Shown one piece after another: positions 46,432-55,374 of a DNA stretch of 63,499 bases. The stretch is from JAIUNP01 sp020161975 (GTDB taxonomy: Bacteria > Pseudomonadota > Alphaproteobacteria > Rhizobiales > Beijerinckiaceae): assembly GCA_036745275.1 (NCBI GenBank), contig DAIOGK010000021.1:1-63499 (forward strand), read 5' to 3'. The position numbers and the translations under genes are program-made. Below the pieces are notes generated by a model. The model worked only from the letters and a program-made list of their open reading frames with translations, had not been told where the DNA came from and did not search any database. The stretch's first letter is position 1. Each line of letters begins with the position of its first letter.

Positions 46432-46803
46432 TCAGGGCTGGGCTTTCGGGCAGGCGAAGGGCAGGAAGGTGCTCGCCATGCCCTCATCCATGGCCATCAG
46501 CACCAGCATGTTGGCGAAATCGAATTCTTCCTTGCTGCGCGGACAGACCGTCGCCGGGCCAGTGCAGCCGCCGGCGATGAACGCGCCATGCTGTGTCACG
46601 AAATCGGTGGAGAGCGATTTGAACACCGGCATCTGGCGCGCGCGGTCCCAGGCACGGGTATAGAGACGGCATTTTTCGGCCCGCCATTCGGGCGAGGCGT
46701 GATCCTCGGGGATGGCGGTGGGGTCGGATTTATTCGGCGCCTGCGCTGCGCCGGGCATGGCGAAGGCAAGCGCAAGGATCAGGGAAATGGCGCGGATGGT
46801 CAT
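46432..46803 (-). CDS. Small secreted cysteine-containing protein, hypothetical
   Basis: The 123-residue protein has a signal peptide (SLILALAFAMPGAAQA). Four cysteines in the mature chain (AEKCRLY, AGGCTGPATVC, PFACPK) suggest two disulfides. I do not recognise a family. The ATG overlaps the stop of the multicopper oxidase-like gene as ATGA, so the two are translationally coupled and both exported, which makes a partnership in the periplasm likely. Confidence 0.7.
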   Translation of the reverse strand: MTIRAISLILALAFAMPGAAQAPNKSDPTAIPEDHASPEWRAEKCRLYTRAWDRARQMPVFKSLSTDFVTQHGAFIAGGCTGPATVCPRSKEEFDFANMLVLMAMDEGMASTFLPFACPKAQP

Positions 46804-48236
46804 GGCACAACCTCGAACCAGCTGTAAAAGCCGCTGTCATAATGCTCGGCCACTGTCGAGCGGATCGCCCATTTGCCAACATTCACCGCATCGAAGGCGA
46901 TGCGCGAAGTCGTACCCTCGGGCAGGTGGATCGTGTCGAGAAAATAGGGCTCCCAACCATCGTCGAGCGGATGGAGCAGGCGAAAGACGTGGCCCTGCAC
47001 GGTCACGATCTGCGACCACTGTGTGCGGTTGACGAGCGCGATGACCACCGGCGAGCCCTTCTTCACCGTGGCAATCGGCTTGCCGGAAAACCCGTTTGAA
47101 ACGCCGGTGTTGAGGGTCCAGAACCGGCCATCCTTACCGAATTTTCGGTCGAGTTCCGCCGCGCTTGGCCAGGGGGCGCCCTGCTGGGCGGGGCGGTCGA
47201 TGCCGCCCGTGATGAGCAGTTCCGTCCGGACCGAGTTTTGCAGGCGAATCGCCGGCGGCACGTCATTGAACGGCAGGGACACGACCGGTGCGCGGGCGGG
47301 CAGGGGCTCGCCCTCCGTGCGGATCTTCAGAACGGCGAGGCCAGTGCCGAGCGCCACCAGCACACGCCCGTCCTGGCCTGCCTCGGCGGGGGCATCCAGC
47401 ATCACATCGTAGCGCGAACCCGGCAGCAGCACGACCGTGCGCTTCAGAGGATCGAACGGATCGCAGGGCTGGCCGTCGAGCGCGACCACGGTCGCCTTCA
47501 CGTTCTCGAACTTCATCGGCATGATGCGCGCATTGGCAAGGCTCGCAAGGCGAAGCCGGATGCGCGCACCGGGGCGGACAGTCATCATTTCGGGCGCAAA
47601 AACGCCGTTTGCCAGCAACTGGTTGCCGAGCCGGCCCGAGCGCCCGGCGTCGAGCCGGTTGCCGAAGTCCGCCACAAGGACGCCCTTGTCATCGAGCCGC
47701 ACATCGTCCAGCGCCAGCACATGATCGTGATCGACCGCCGGCGGCGCAGCTTCCTCCACCACGAAAACGCCGCCGAGGCCGCGCTCCAACTGTTCGGAAA
47801 CCTTGCCCGGCAACACCGGAACATAGGTAAAGGTGCCGGCATCCGGCGTCTCAACACGGATTGTCCGCGTTTCTCCGGGCGCGATGGGCGCACCCGTCAG
47901 CCCCGGCACGTCTTCAGCGCTGTTGGCGCCGCGCAGACCATGGATGTGCAGGGCCGTTGGCTGGGTAAGACTATTCTCGATTCTGAGATCGATCGGTTCG
48001 CCCTTCTTCACCCGGATCACGGGCCCCGGAAAGCTGCCGTTGACCAGAAAGAGTTCGCTCGACGGCGCACCGGGGCCAATGGGGCGCTTCACCGCCTGAA
48101 GCGTCAGCTTCACCTCGCGCACCGGCACAGGCGCAGCGGGTTGCTGCGTCTGGGCGAACCCCGGCCCGGCGGCAAGACTGAGGCTGCCGAGGATCAGGCC
48201 GCGGCGGCTGGGCTGAAAGGCGAGGCGGTCGGGCAT
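46800..48236 (-). CDS. Multicopper oxidase-fold protein lacking most copper ligands
   Basis: The 478-residue protein has a Tat signal (SRRGLILGSLSLAAGPGFAQ) and three cupredoxin domains. Only one copper motif is visible, ALHIHGLRG. The usual second HxH is TFTYVPVLPG, the third (HPxHxHGH) is IVTVQGHVFRLLHP, and the HCHIxxH motif near the C-terminus reads WAIRSTVAEHYDSG. It is therefore unlikely to be an active laccase-like enzyme. FtsP/SufI, a division protein, is a known copper-free relative. The start at 48236 gives the signal peptide. Confidence 0.8.
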   Translation of the reverse strand: MPDRLAFQPSRRGLILGSLSLAAGPGFAQTQQPAAPVPVREVKLTLQAVKRPIGPGAPSSELFLVNGSFPGPVIRVKKGEPIDLRIENSLTQPTALHIHGLRGANSAEDVPGLTGAPIAPGETRTIRVETPDAGTFTYVPVLPGKVSEQLERGLGGVFVVEEAAPPAVDHDHVLALDDVRLDDKGVLVADFGNRLDAGRSGRLGNQLLANGVFAPEMMTVRPGARIRLRLASLANARIMPMKFENVKATVVALDGQPCDPFDPLKRTVVLLPGSRYDVMLDAPAEAGQDGRVLVALGTGLAVLKIRTEGEPLPARAPVVSLPFNDVPPAIRLQNSVRTELLITGGIDRPAQQGAPWPSAAELDRKFGKDGRFWTLNTGVSNGFSGKPIATVKKGSPVVIALVNRTQWSQIVTVQGHVFRLLHPLDDGWEPYFLDTIHLPEGTTSRIAFDAVNVGKWAIRSTVAEHYDSGFYSWFEVVP

Positions 48237-48423
48237 CGGCAGGGCGTTCCTTCTGTCTGCTTCACATAGCGACGGCATCGCCGGGAGAAAAGGGGCGCAT
48301 CGCAGTGGCTTTGCAGCCGATATCGATGCCCGTGATATATTTTTGATGCAGGATGCGTTTGCGCTTGATATAGGGGCCGCTCGCGTGCTGGCAGGCGCCC
48401 CGCGCGAACCTCCCTCTCCGGAA

Positions 48424-48508
48424 GCGGGCGTGGCGGAACTGGTAGACGCACCGGATTTAGGTTCCGGCGGCGCAAGCTGTGGGGGTTCGAGTCCCTCCGC
48501 CCGCACCA
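48424..48508 (+). tRNA. tRNA-Leu (anticodon TAG)
   Basis: The 85-nt class-II tRNA includes an encoded CCA, with acceptor stem GCGGGCG/CGCCCGC, D-arm GGCGGAACTGGTAGACGC, anticodon loop TTTAGGT with TAG, a variable arm (GCGGCGCAAGCTGT) and a T-loop of GGTTCGAGTCC. It lies 83 bp upstream of tig. Confidence 0.95.
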
Positions 48509-48591
48509 GTCACTCCAGGAAGTGAGGACGCAAGGGGCCAGCCTGCCGCGCATCACGTCAGTTTTCAACGGTAGCAACCGGATTTTCGACC

Positions 48592-50010
48592 ATGCAGCTT
48601 ACCCAAACCAACGCCGATGGCCTGAAGCGCCAGTTCAAGGTCACTGTTCCTGCCGCTGATCTCGCGTCGCGGCTGAACGAGGAGCTTCAGCAGCTCCAGA
48701 CCAAGGTGCGCATCAACGGCTTCCGCCCCGGCAAGGTGCCGACCGCGCATCTGCGCCGTCTCTATGGCAAGTCGGTGATGGCCGAGGTGGTGCAGAACAC
48801 CGTCACGGAAGCCAACCGCCGCATCGTCGAAGAGAACAAGATCAAGCTGGCCATGGAGCCGCAGATCGACTTCCCGGAAGACAAGGACGAGATCGAGAAG
48901 GTGATGGAGGCGAAGGCCGACCTCAGCTTCGGCGTCAATGTCGAGGTTCTGCCGAAGATCGAGGTGCAGGACCATTCGGACATTTCGGTCACCCGTGAGG
49001 TGGTCCAGATCGAGGACAAGGAAGTTGACGCCGCGCTGGAGCGCATGGCCTCGCAGAACCGGACCTTCGAGGACAAGGGCAAGAAGAAGGCCGAGACCGG
49101 CGACCGCGTGACCATCGACTTCTCGGGCTCGATCGACGGCGAGAAGTTTGAAGGCGGCACCTCCGAGGATGTGGATCTGGTGCTCGGTTCCGGCAGCTTC
49201 ATTCCTGGCTTCGAGGAGCAGCTTGTCGGCCTCAAGACCGGTGATGAGAAGACCATCACCGTCACCTTCCCGGAGGCGTACCAGGCCGCGCACCTTGCTG
49301 GCAAGCCGGCGGAATTCGCCATCAAGGTCAAGGCCGTCGCTGCGCCGGGCGAACTCGTCATCGACGATGAACTCGCGAAAAAGTTCGGCATGGAAGATCT
49401 TGGCAAACTGAAGGATGCCATCCGCTCGTCCATGGGCGAGGAACTGGCCGAATTTGCGCGCACCAAGACCAAGCGCCAGCTGCTCGACGCGCTCGACGGC
49501 AAATATGCCTTTGAACTGCCGCCCTCACTGGTCGAGCAGGAGTTCAACACGGTGTGGTCGCAGGTGCAGCAGGATATGGAGGCCCGCAAGGCCACCTTCG
49601 AATCCGAGGGGACCACGGAAGAGGCCTCCCGCGCCGAATACCGCAAGATCGCCGAGCGCCGCGTGCGCCTCGGTCTCGTGCTGGCCGAACTTGGCGAAAA
49701 GGCCGAGGTGAAGGTTTCGGACGAGGAAGTGACACAGGCGCTGATTGCGCGTGCCCGCCAGTTCCCCGGCCAGGAAAAGCAGGTGTGGGACTTCTATCGC
49801 CAGAACCCGCAGGCGCTTGCTGAAATCCGCGCGCCGATCTTCGAGGACAAGGTCATCGACTCGATCCTCGCCTCCGTCACGGTCACCGACAAGCCGGTGA
49901 CGCGCGAGGAGCTGATGAAGGGCGACGATGAGGACGAGGCCAAGGCCGATGCGCCGAAGAAGGCCCCCGCCAAGAAGGCCAAGAAGAAGGCCGACGACGC
50001 CGGGGCCTGA
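48592..50010 (+). CDS. tig: Trigger factor
   Basis: The 472-residue ribosome-bound chaperone and prolyl isomerase has the ribosome-binding loop INGFRPGKVPTAHLRRLYG (residues 42-60), an FKBP domain (about 160-245, GDRVTIDFSGSIDGEKFEGG, LGSGSFIPGFEEQLVGLKTG) and a long helical C-terminal domain. The last 30 residues are lysine/alanine rich (APAKKAKKKADD), common in alphaproteobacterial Tig. A strong terminator follows at 50036. Confidence 0.96.
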   Translation: MQLTQTNADGLKRQFKVTVPAADLASRLNEELQQLQTKVRINGFRPGKVPTAHLRRLYGKSVMAEVVQNTVTEANRRIVEENKIKLAMEPQIDFPEDKDEIEKVMEAKADLSFGVNVEVLPKIEVQDHSDISVTREVVQIEDKEVDAALERMASQNRTFEDKGKKKAETGDRVTIDFSGSIDGEKFEGGTSEDVDLVLGSGSFIPGFEEQLVGLKTGDEKTITVTFPEAYQAAHLAGKPAEFAIKVKAVAAPGELVIDDELAKKFGMEDLGKLKDAIRSSMGEELAEFARTKTKRQLLDALDGKYAFELPPSLVEQEFNTVWSQVQQDMEARKATFESEGTTEEASRAEYRKIAERRVRLGLVLAELGEKAEVKVSDEEVTQALIARARQFPGQEKQVWDFYRQNPQALAEIRAPIFEDKVIDSILASVTVTDKPVTREELMKGDDEDEAKADAPKKAPAKKAKKKADDAGA

Positions 50011-50035
50011 GCTTCCGCTCACTCAATCGAATAAC

Positions 50036-50064
50036 GAAACCCCGCCCTCACGGCGGGGTTTTTC
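50036..50064 (+). terminator. Rho-independent terminator after tig
   Basis: AACCCCGCC (50038-50046) pairs with GGCGGGGTT (50052-50060), followed by TTT and a T-rich stretch. Confidence 0.9.
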
Positions 50065-50178
50065 ATTTGCTGTGGCCGGCGCCCGCTGTATCCGGCACGC
50101 CCCTTGCAAACTCCCGCTCAACGGTGTGAACTGGCCGCCGGAGATGCGCATTTTTTGCGCAGAGGGAGACGAAGCAAC

Positions 50179-51201
50179 ATGACAATGATGAAGAAAGCGG
50201 CGGGCGGCGTCGCGTTTGCGCTCGGCCTTCTGGCCGGGATCGGTGGCGCCAACGCCCAGACCGCGATCAAATTCACGCTCGACTGGGTGTTCCAGGGGCC
50301 GACCTCGCCATTCCTCGTCGCGCTCGACAAGGGCTATTATAAAGCCGAGGGCCTCGATGTGACGATGGATCCGGGGCAGGGCTCGGCCGGCGCGGTGCAG
50401 CGTGTCGCCACCGGCGCCTACCAAATCGGCTTTGCCGATGTGAACTCGCTGATCGAGTACAACGCCAAGAACCCCGGCAAGGAAATTCTCGCCGTGTTCA
50501 TGGCCTATGATTTTCCGCCGTTCGGCGTCTACGCGCTGAAGAAGAGCGGCATCAAGGGACCGAAGGACCTTGAGGGCAAGAAACTGGGTGCGCCGGTGTT
50601 CGACGCCTCGTTCCGGCTGTTCCCGGCCTATGCGAAGAAGGTGGGGATCGACCGGACGAAGATCGAGAGTGTGAACCTCACCCCGCAGTTGCGCGAGCAG
50701 AGCCTCGTGCAGGGTTCGGTCGATTTTATCTCCGGGCACTACTTCTCCTCGTTCCTTGATCTCAAGGCGCGCGGCGCCAGGCCCGAGGACATCGTGGTGA
50801 TGACCTATTCGGAAGCCGGCATGAACGTTTATGGCAACGGCATCATTGTCTCGCCCGACATGGCGGCGAACGAAAAGGCGGTGACCGGCTTCATCCGGGC
50901 CACCGTCAAGGCCTGGAAGGACGTCATTGCCGATCCCAAGGTGGGCATCGCGGCAGCCAAGAAGCGGGATCCACTGATCGACGAGGCCCTGGAAGCCGAA
51001 CGGCTCGCCATCTCGCTCAAGCAGAATGTGCTGACACCATATGTGAAGGCGAACGGCATGGGCGATGTCGATCCGGCCCGGTTCGCAAATTCCATCACAG
51101 AGGTGTCCGAGGCGTTCGGGCTGCCGGCGGCACCGGCGTCGGAGAAGGTGTTCAGCGGCAAGTATCTGCCGCCAAAGGCCGAGCGGATGGTCGCGCCGTA
51201 A
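50179..51201 (+). CDS. NMT1/NitT-TauT-type ABC transporter substrate-binding protein
   Basis: The 340-residue periplasmic protein has a signal peptide (KKAAGGVAFALGLLAGIGGANA) and an NMT1-like fold: KFTLDWVFQGPTSPFLVALDKGYYKAEGLDV, then PFGVYALKKSGIKGPKDLEGKKLG. Related proteins bind pyrimidine thiamine precursors, nitrate, taurine or aromatic acids; the ligand is not determined. The ATG at 50179 gives the signal peptide and follows GAGGGAGACGAAG. It is separated by 155 bp from the ATPase gene. Confidence 0.87.
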   Translation: MTMMKKAAGGVAFALGLLAGIGGANAQTAIKFTLDWVFQGPTSPFLVALDKGYYKAEGLDVTMDPGQGSAGAVQRVATGAYQIGFADVNSLIEYNAKNPGKEILAVFMAYDFPPFGVYALKKSGIKGPKDLEGKKLGAPVFDASFRLFPAYAKKVGIDRTKIESVNLTPQLREQSLVQGSVDFISGHYFSSFLDLKARGARPEDIVVMTYSEAGMNVYGNGIIVSPDMAANEKAVTGFIRATVKAWKDVIADPKVGIAAAKKRDPLIDEALEAERLAISLKQNVLTPYVKANGMGDVDPARFANSITEVSEAFGLPAAPASEKVFSGKYLPPKAERMVAP

Positions 51202-51356
51202 CGCGCGCCGGCGGTCTACGCATCATTCTGGGGCGGCAACATAGGCCCCGGAATGCATCGTTGCTGCCGTATCCGTAGGGCGGTGCCGTCAGGGCGTGTG
51301 CCCTGTGGCGGATTGGAAATATCCCGGATCAACAGTCCGCAATCCAAGTGAGAAGA

Positions 51357-52157
51357 ATGACTGAAGTCACTGAGCCTCTTGTCGAATTGCGTCAGGTCAG
51401 CCTGGCTTACGGTCGTGGACCGGAGGCGATGTTGGCCCTTGCCGATGCCACGCTGTCGATCGCCAAGGGGGAGTTCATCGCCGTTGTCGGCCCCTCGGGC
51501 TGCGGAAAATCCACCCTGATGAAACTCGTCACCGGCCTCCTGCCGCCGACCTCCGGCGAGGTGCGGGTCCATGGCCAGAAGGTGACGAAGCCGATCCGAG
51601 GCGTCGGCATGGCCTTCCAGAACCCGACGCTGATGCCCTGGCGCACGACCATGGACAATATCCTGCTGCCGCTGGAGGTGGTGGAACCCTACAAGCGCGA
51701 CTTCAAGGCGCGGCGGGCTGAATATGTCGCGCGGGTCGAGGCGCTTCTGAAGTCCGTCGGTCTTGGCGGCTTTGGCGACAAGTTTCCCTGGCAGCTATCG
51801 GGCGGAATGCAGCAGCGCTCCAACCTCTGCCGCGCGCTGGTGCACGAGCCGGAAATCCTGATGCTGGACGAGCCGTTCGGTGCGCTCGATGCCTTCACGC
51901 GCGAAGATCTCTGGGGCGTGATGCAGAAGCTGTGGCTGGACCGGAAGTTCACCGCCGTTCTGGTGACACATGACCTGCGCGAGGCCGTCTATCTCGCCGA
52001 CACGATCTATGTGATGTCGAAGCGGCCGGGTAGGGTGCTGGTGCGCCGCGAGATCGACCTGCCGCGTCCACGCACGCTGGAAAGCACCTTCGATCCGAAA
52101 TTCGTCGATATTGTCCATGAACTGCGCGATGTGATCCGGCGGGAGTACGCGATATGA
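51357..52157 (+). CDS. ABC transporter ATPase (NitT/TauT type)
   Basis: The 266-residue protein has Walker A VGPSGCGKSTL (near residue 45), Q-loop AFQNPTLMPWRT, signature LSGGMQQR and Walker B ILMLDEPFGALD. The ATG at 51357 is preferred over a GTG three codons earlier. It overlaps the permease start by ATGA, so they are co-translated. Confidence 0.92.
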   Translation: MTEVTEPLVELRQVSLAYGRGPEAMLALADATLSIAKGEFIAVVGPSGCGKSTLMKLVTGLLPPTSGEVRVHGQKVTKPIRGVGMAFQNPTLMPWRTTMDNILLPLEVVEPYKRDFKARRAEYVARVEALLKSVGLGGFGDKFPWQLSGGMQQRSNLCRALVHEPEILMLDEPFGALDAFTREDLWGVMQKLWLDRKFTAVLVTHDLREAVYLADTIYVMSKRPGRVLVRREIDLPRPRTLESTFDPKFVDIVHELRDVIRREYAI

Positions 52158-52930
52158 CCGACAACCAGCGCCATTACCTGAAAATCGCGATGCCCTGGCT
52201 GGTCATGGCGGTGTTGCTGCTCATCTGGGAAGTGGCCTGCATCGTCTTCGACGTGCCGGAGATCATCCTGCCGCGCCCTACGCGCATTTTCGAGGTGTTC
52301 ATTGCGCGCTTCGACATCTTGCTCCGCTTCTGTCTCGAAACATTCTGGACCACGGCGGCGGGCTTTGCGCTTGCCATCGTTTTCGGCCTGTTGCTGGGGC
52401 TTGCCATCGGCGCTTCACCGTTTGTCTATTCCGGGCTGTACCCGCTGATGATCGGCTTCAACGCCATCCCGAAGGTCGCCATCGTGCCGATCCTGATGAT
52501 CTGGCTCGGCGTCGGGGCAGCGCCGGCGATCATCACGGCCTTCGTGATTTCGTTCTTCCCCATCGTCGTGAATGTGGCGACCGGTCTTGCCACCATCGAA
52601 CCGGAAATGCGCGATGTGATGCGCTCGCTGGGGGCGACGCAGTATGAAATCCTCACCAAGGTCGGCATTCCGCGCGCGATGCCCTATCTCTTTGCCTCGC
52701 TGAAGGTGGCGATCACGCTGGCATTCATCGGCTCGGTGATTTCCGAAACGGTGGGCGGCAATCGCGGCATCGGCTTCCTGATGCTCTCCGCCGGCGCACG
52801 CAACGACACCGCCACGACCTTCGCGGGGCTGTTCGCCATCGCGATCATGGGCGTGCTGATGTATGCGGTCTGCGCCTGGGTGGAGCAGCGCATGACGAAG
52901 TGGGCTTTCCGGGGCGAAGTGGCGGTGTGA
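52154..52930 (+). CDS. ABC transporter permease (NitT/TauT type)
   Basis: The 258-residue protein has six membrane helices and the EAA coupling loop (DVMRSLGATQYEILTKVGIPRAMPYLFASLKVA), which docks on the ATPase. N-terminal NQRHYLKIAMPWLVMAVLLLIWE is typical of this group. It completes a three-gene importer with the SBP and ATPase. Confidence 0.92.
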   Translation: MTDNQRHYLKIAMPWLVMAVLLLIWEVACIVFDVPEIILPRPTRIFEVFIARFDILLRFCLETFWTTAAGFALAIVFGLLLGLAIGASPFVYSGLYPLMIGFNAIPKVAIVPILMIWLGVGAAPAIITAFVISFFPIVVNVATGLATIEPEMRDVMRSLGATQYEILTKVGIPRAMPYLFASLKVAITLAFIGSVISETVGGNRGIGFLMLSAGARNDTATTFAGLFAIAIMGVLMYAVCAWVEQRMTKWAFRGEVAV

Positions 52931-53158
52931 TGCCGCCGGGCCTGGCCTCTCAAGATCGCGACCGCTGGAAAGAACTGAATCCGCATCGTCTTGCAGGAGA
53001 GGCGCGTCCCGGCGTTCCGGCCTCCAGTAAGCCGGCAGGACAAGGCGTCTGCGCCAGAGCGCGGACAGTTCCCTCGCCTGTCGGCCAGCCGAATGCACCG
53101 GCGGGTAAGGCGGCCAGCCGATATCCCCCAAATCGAGCCAACCCGCTGTAGGATGTGT

Positions 53159-53536
53159 CTATGATCCGGCCGGAGACGGCCGCGCTGCCAGGGCCAGCCC
53201 CGCGAGCACCGCGCAGCGCAGCGTCATCGCCGCCACCGTGCGCATTTCGAACGCACCGCCACGAGCGACATGAACGCCGAATGCAGCAAAGACCAACACG
53301 GTTGCTGCGAGGACGCCGAGCGCAAGGGGAAAGGCCCAGGTTCGCCCCGCCCACAGCCCCATGCCGACAGCGACATAGAGGAATCCCGCAGCGGTGTTGA
53401 ACCACAGGACGAAGGGGACAACCGCACCCATGTCGAGCCCGCCCGTGATCGCCGTTCCACCCGACAAAATCGTCATCGCGCCGAAGATCATTGCGACCAG
53501 CGCCGCGATCCGCGTTCCGCGCTCTCGTCCAGTCAT
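53159..53536 (-). CDS. Small membrane protein, hypothetical
   Basis: The 125-residue protein has four predicted transmembrane helices (about 12-30, 38-58, 66-86, 100-118) and a short basic N-terminus MTGRERGTRI. No enzymatic motif. It faces the permease gene convergently. Upstream of it lies the integrase region. Confidence 0.65.
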   Translation of the reverse strand: MTGRERGTRIAALVAMIFGAMTILSGGTAITGGLDMGAVVPFVLWFNTAAGFLYVAVGMGLWAGRTWAFPLALGVLAATVLVFAAFGVHVARGGAFEMRTVAAMTLRCAVLAGLALAARPSPAGS

Positions 53537-53987
53537 GGCAGAACTCCTCTTCCGGCGCTCATGAGTGCAATTTGAACCTCGACCAGACGTCTCCCCGCTC
53601 CGGTGAGGACGAAGCCGCGGTCGCTGGGAGCCCATCGGATTGCGCCGCCCCGCACAATCAAGGCAACGGGGACAGCCGCCTTGACTTTAGTGAACTTCGA
53701 TCACGCTCAGGGACTTCGCAACAGATTCCGAGACGCATCAACCGTCTACGCCCGTGTTGGATCGGGAGAATGCTTTCGCGGGGGAAAGTGGCGGAGACGA
53801 TGACCGCCGAACTATGACTTCCGGTAAGGGCCGATAACGTCTGATTTAAGACGACAATCCCTTGTTATCATTCAGCATTGTAGTCATACCGCTATTGTCG
53901 ACTTGTCGCAAGCCATCCATTGCTATCCGGCCTTACCCTACATATGATGTGGGGTGAATTGTGGGGTAACAAGTTCGGCAGACCGCG
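53537..53987. other. 451-bp gap ahead of the integrase
   Basis: No gene supported. The last 50 bp hold a GTGGGGT direct repeat (see 53948-53971). The boundary between core chromosome and mobile region presumably lies here, but no tRNA or other known attachment gene is visible. Confidence 0.5.
53948..53971 (+). repeat. Two tandem 12-bp units containing GTGGGGT upstream of the integrase
   Basis: Units TGTGGGGTGAAT (53948-53959) and TGTGGGGTAACA (53960-53971) sit 16 bp before the integrase ATG. They could be arm-type integrase-binding sites, as often found near tyrosine integrases, or part of its promoter control. Inference from position. Confidence 0.4.
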
Positions 53988-54458
53988 ATGAAGAGGCCTG
54001 GACGGCACCCAGAAAAGGCGCTGACTGCGGTGCAAGTCCGCGCGTTGAAAGCACCCGGCCGCTATGCCGATGGGAACGGCCTCTATCTTGAGGTCGATGC
54101 GACCGGCGCCCGCCGCTGGATCTTGCGTATCATGGTTCTTGGTCGTCGTCGCGATATCGGCCTTGGTGGAGCGGCCTTGGTCAGTTTGGCGGAGGCACGG
54201 GAAAAGGCCAGCGCCTTTCGAAAGGTCGCGCGCGACGGTGGTGATCCCATCGCTGATCGACGCAAGGCGAAGCTGGTGGTCCCTACATTCGCCGAGTCTG
54301 CCGAGACGGTACATGCCGAGCACAAGGCTTCCTGGGAGAACGAGAAGCACGTCGCGCAATGGATCACGACGATCCGCACCTACGTAAACCCCCATATCGG
54401 GAGCCGGCCCGTCGATCAGATCGAAACGCCGGATATCTTACGCGTTCTCTCGCCCATT
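53988..54458 (+). pseudogene. Tyrosine integrase, N-terminal half only (DUF4102 type)
   Basis: The first 157 residues match a P4/DUF4102 integrase: LTAVQVRALKAPGRYADGNGLYLEVD, then RRDIGLGGAALVSLAEAREKA, then the SAM-like core-binding domain THAEHKA-like and NPHIGSRPVDQIETPDILRVLSPI. The frame then passes at about 54459 into unrelated sequence. The catalytic R-H-R-Y domain is absent, so the element cannot excise by itself. The chimeric open frame runs on to 54917. Confidence 0.85.
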
Positions 54459-55374
54459 CGCGACGGCAGAGGTAAAGCGCGGTCGAAGCTCGGCAGCGCA
54501 AGCATGGGACACGGCACGTTGGATTGGGTCGTTTCGGCCATGACCACCAGCGAATCGCCATTGGACGAACTCATGGGGGCACGGAAGCGCAACCTCGGCG
54601 AAATCGGCCGCTACGTCGAAATATCTGTGCCTACGGCCGACAATGGCGGTATTTTTCCAGGTCTCAAAAGCAAAAATGATGTCGCTCGGCGGTGCAGAGC
54701 GATTGCTAGTGTCATCGACATCAACCATGGGCATGCGTTCATCGAGATGGTCAAATATCTCGTGGCGAGCAAAGAACAGGCGAAAATGAAACTGAAAACC
54801 TACTTTGATCATGCGGTTAAGGGCCTGAATGCACAGTTCCCTAACCACGAACAGCAGGCGCTTTGTGGCAGCGTTTTCAAAAGTCTATGCGGCCGGGCGT
54901 CTTGCCGTGGACCTTGATCTCGTTCCCTTCGAACGCAAGGGACTAGCGAGGGCAACATCCTACGCCTTCAGGCGGGCCCTGGTTGCACTCGACTAGGGAT
55001 CCGAAGCGAGTGCAAAGTTCCTGAAGGCTCTTGCCAAACTCGCGGATGACAAGAAGCGCATTCCATTAAGGGGACCGAAGGGCAACGCGATAGAATTCAG
55101 TGCCGTGGCGATTGGCTTCCGATATCACGACAAAGGGCGCGATCTCATCGCCATTCACCCCAAACACCTGAAGGAGCGTGCCGAACGTTACAACGTTCTC
55201 AATGCTGTCGCGGCCTTAAAGGCTGCAGGGGTTCTGGTGCCCGGCATTGATAGGAAAACCACGCAGCAGATTATGGTCAAAGGTTTCCCAGGTGTGAGCG
55301 AAGCGCGTCCTCGCTGGGTCGTGGTTGATACTGGTAAGATGCTGAGCGGCTCCTCTATGAACTCGGAAACATAG
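54459..55374 (+). pseudogene. Decayed C-terminal part of a DUF927-type protein
   Basis: From 54459 the frame reads RDGRGKARSKLGSAS, then ESPLDELMGARKRNLGEIGRYVEISVP and a FIEMVKYLVASKEQA helix, like the C-terminal half of DUF927 proteins found in integrative elements and phages. Near 54885 the frame shifts by one base: the continuation VYAAGRLAVDLDLVPFERKG is in another frame. There a TAG (54994) interrupts it, and then the 89-codon stretch ending at 55374 (LIAIHPKHLKERAERYNVLNA) follows. Thus one frameshift and one stop, on top of fusion to the integrase. Confidence 0.7.

Noticed and set aside
50064..50178. TPP riboswitch before the NMT1-type binding protein
   Set aside because: No thi-box sequence (CUGAGA or ACCUGA) was seen in the leader, so thiamine regulation is not supported.
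54459..54917. Second domain of a functional integrase
   Set aside because: No R-H-R-Y catalytic residues; the sequence fits DUF927 and continues across a frameshift.
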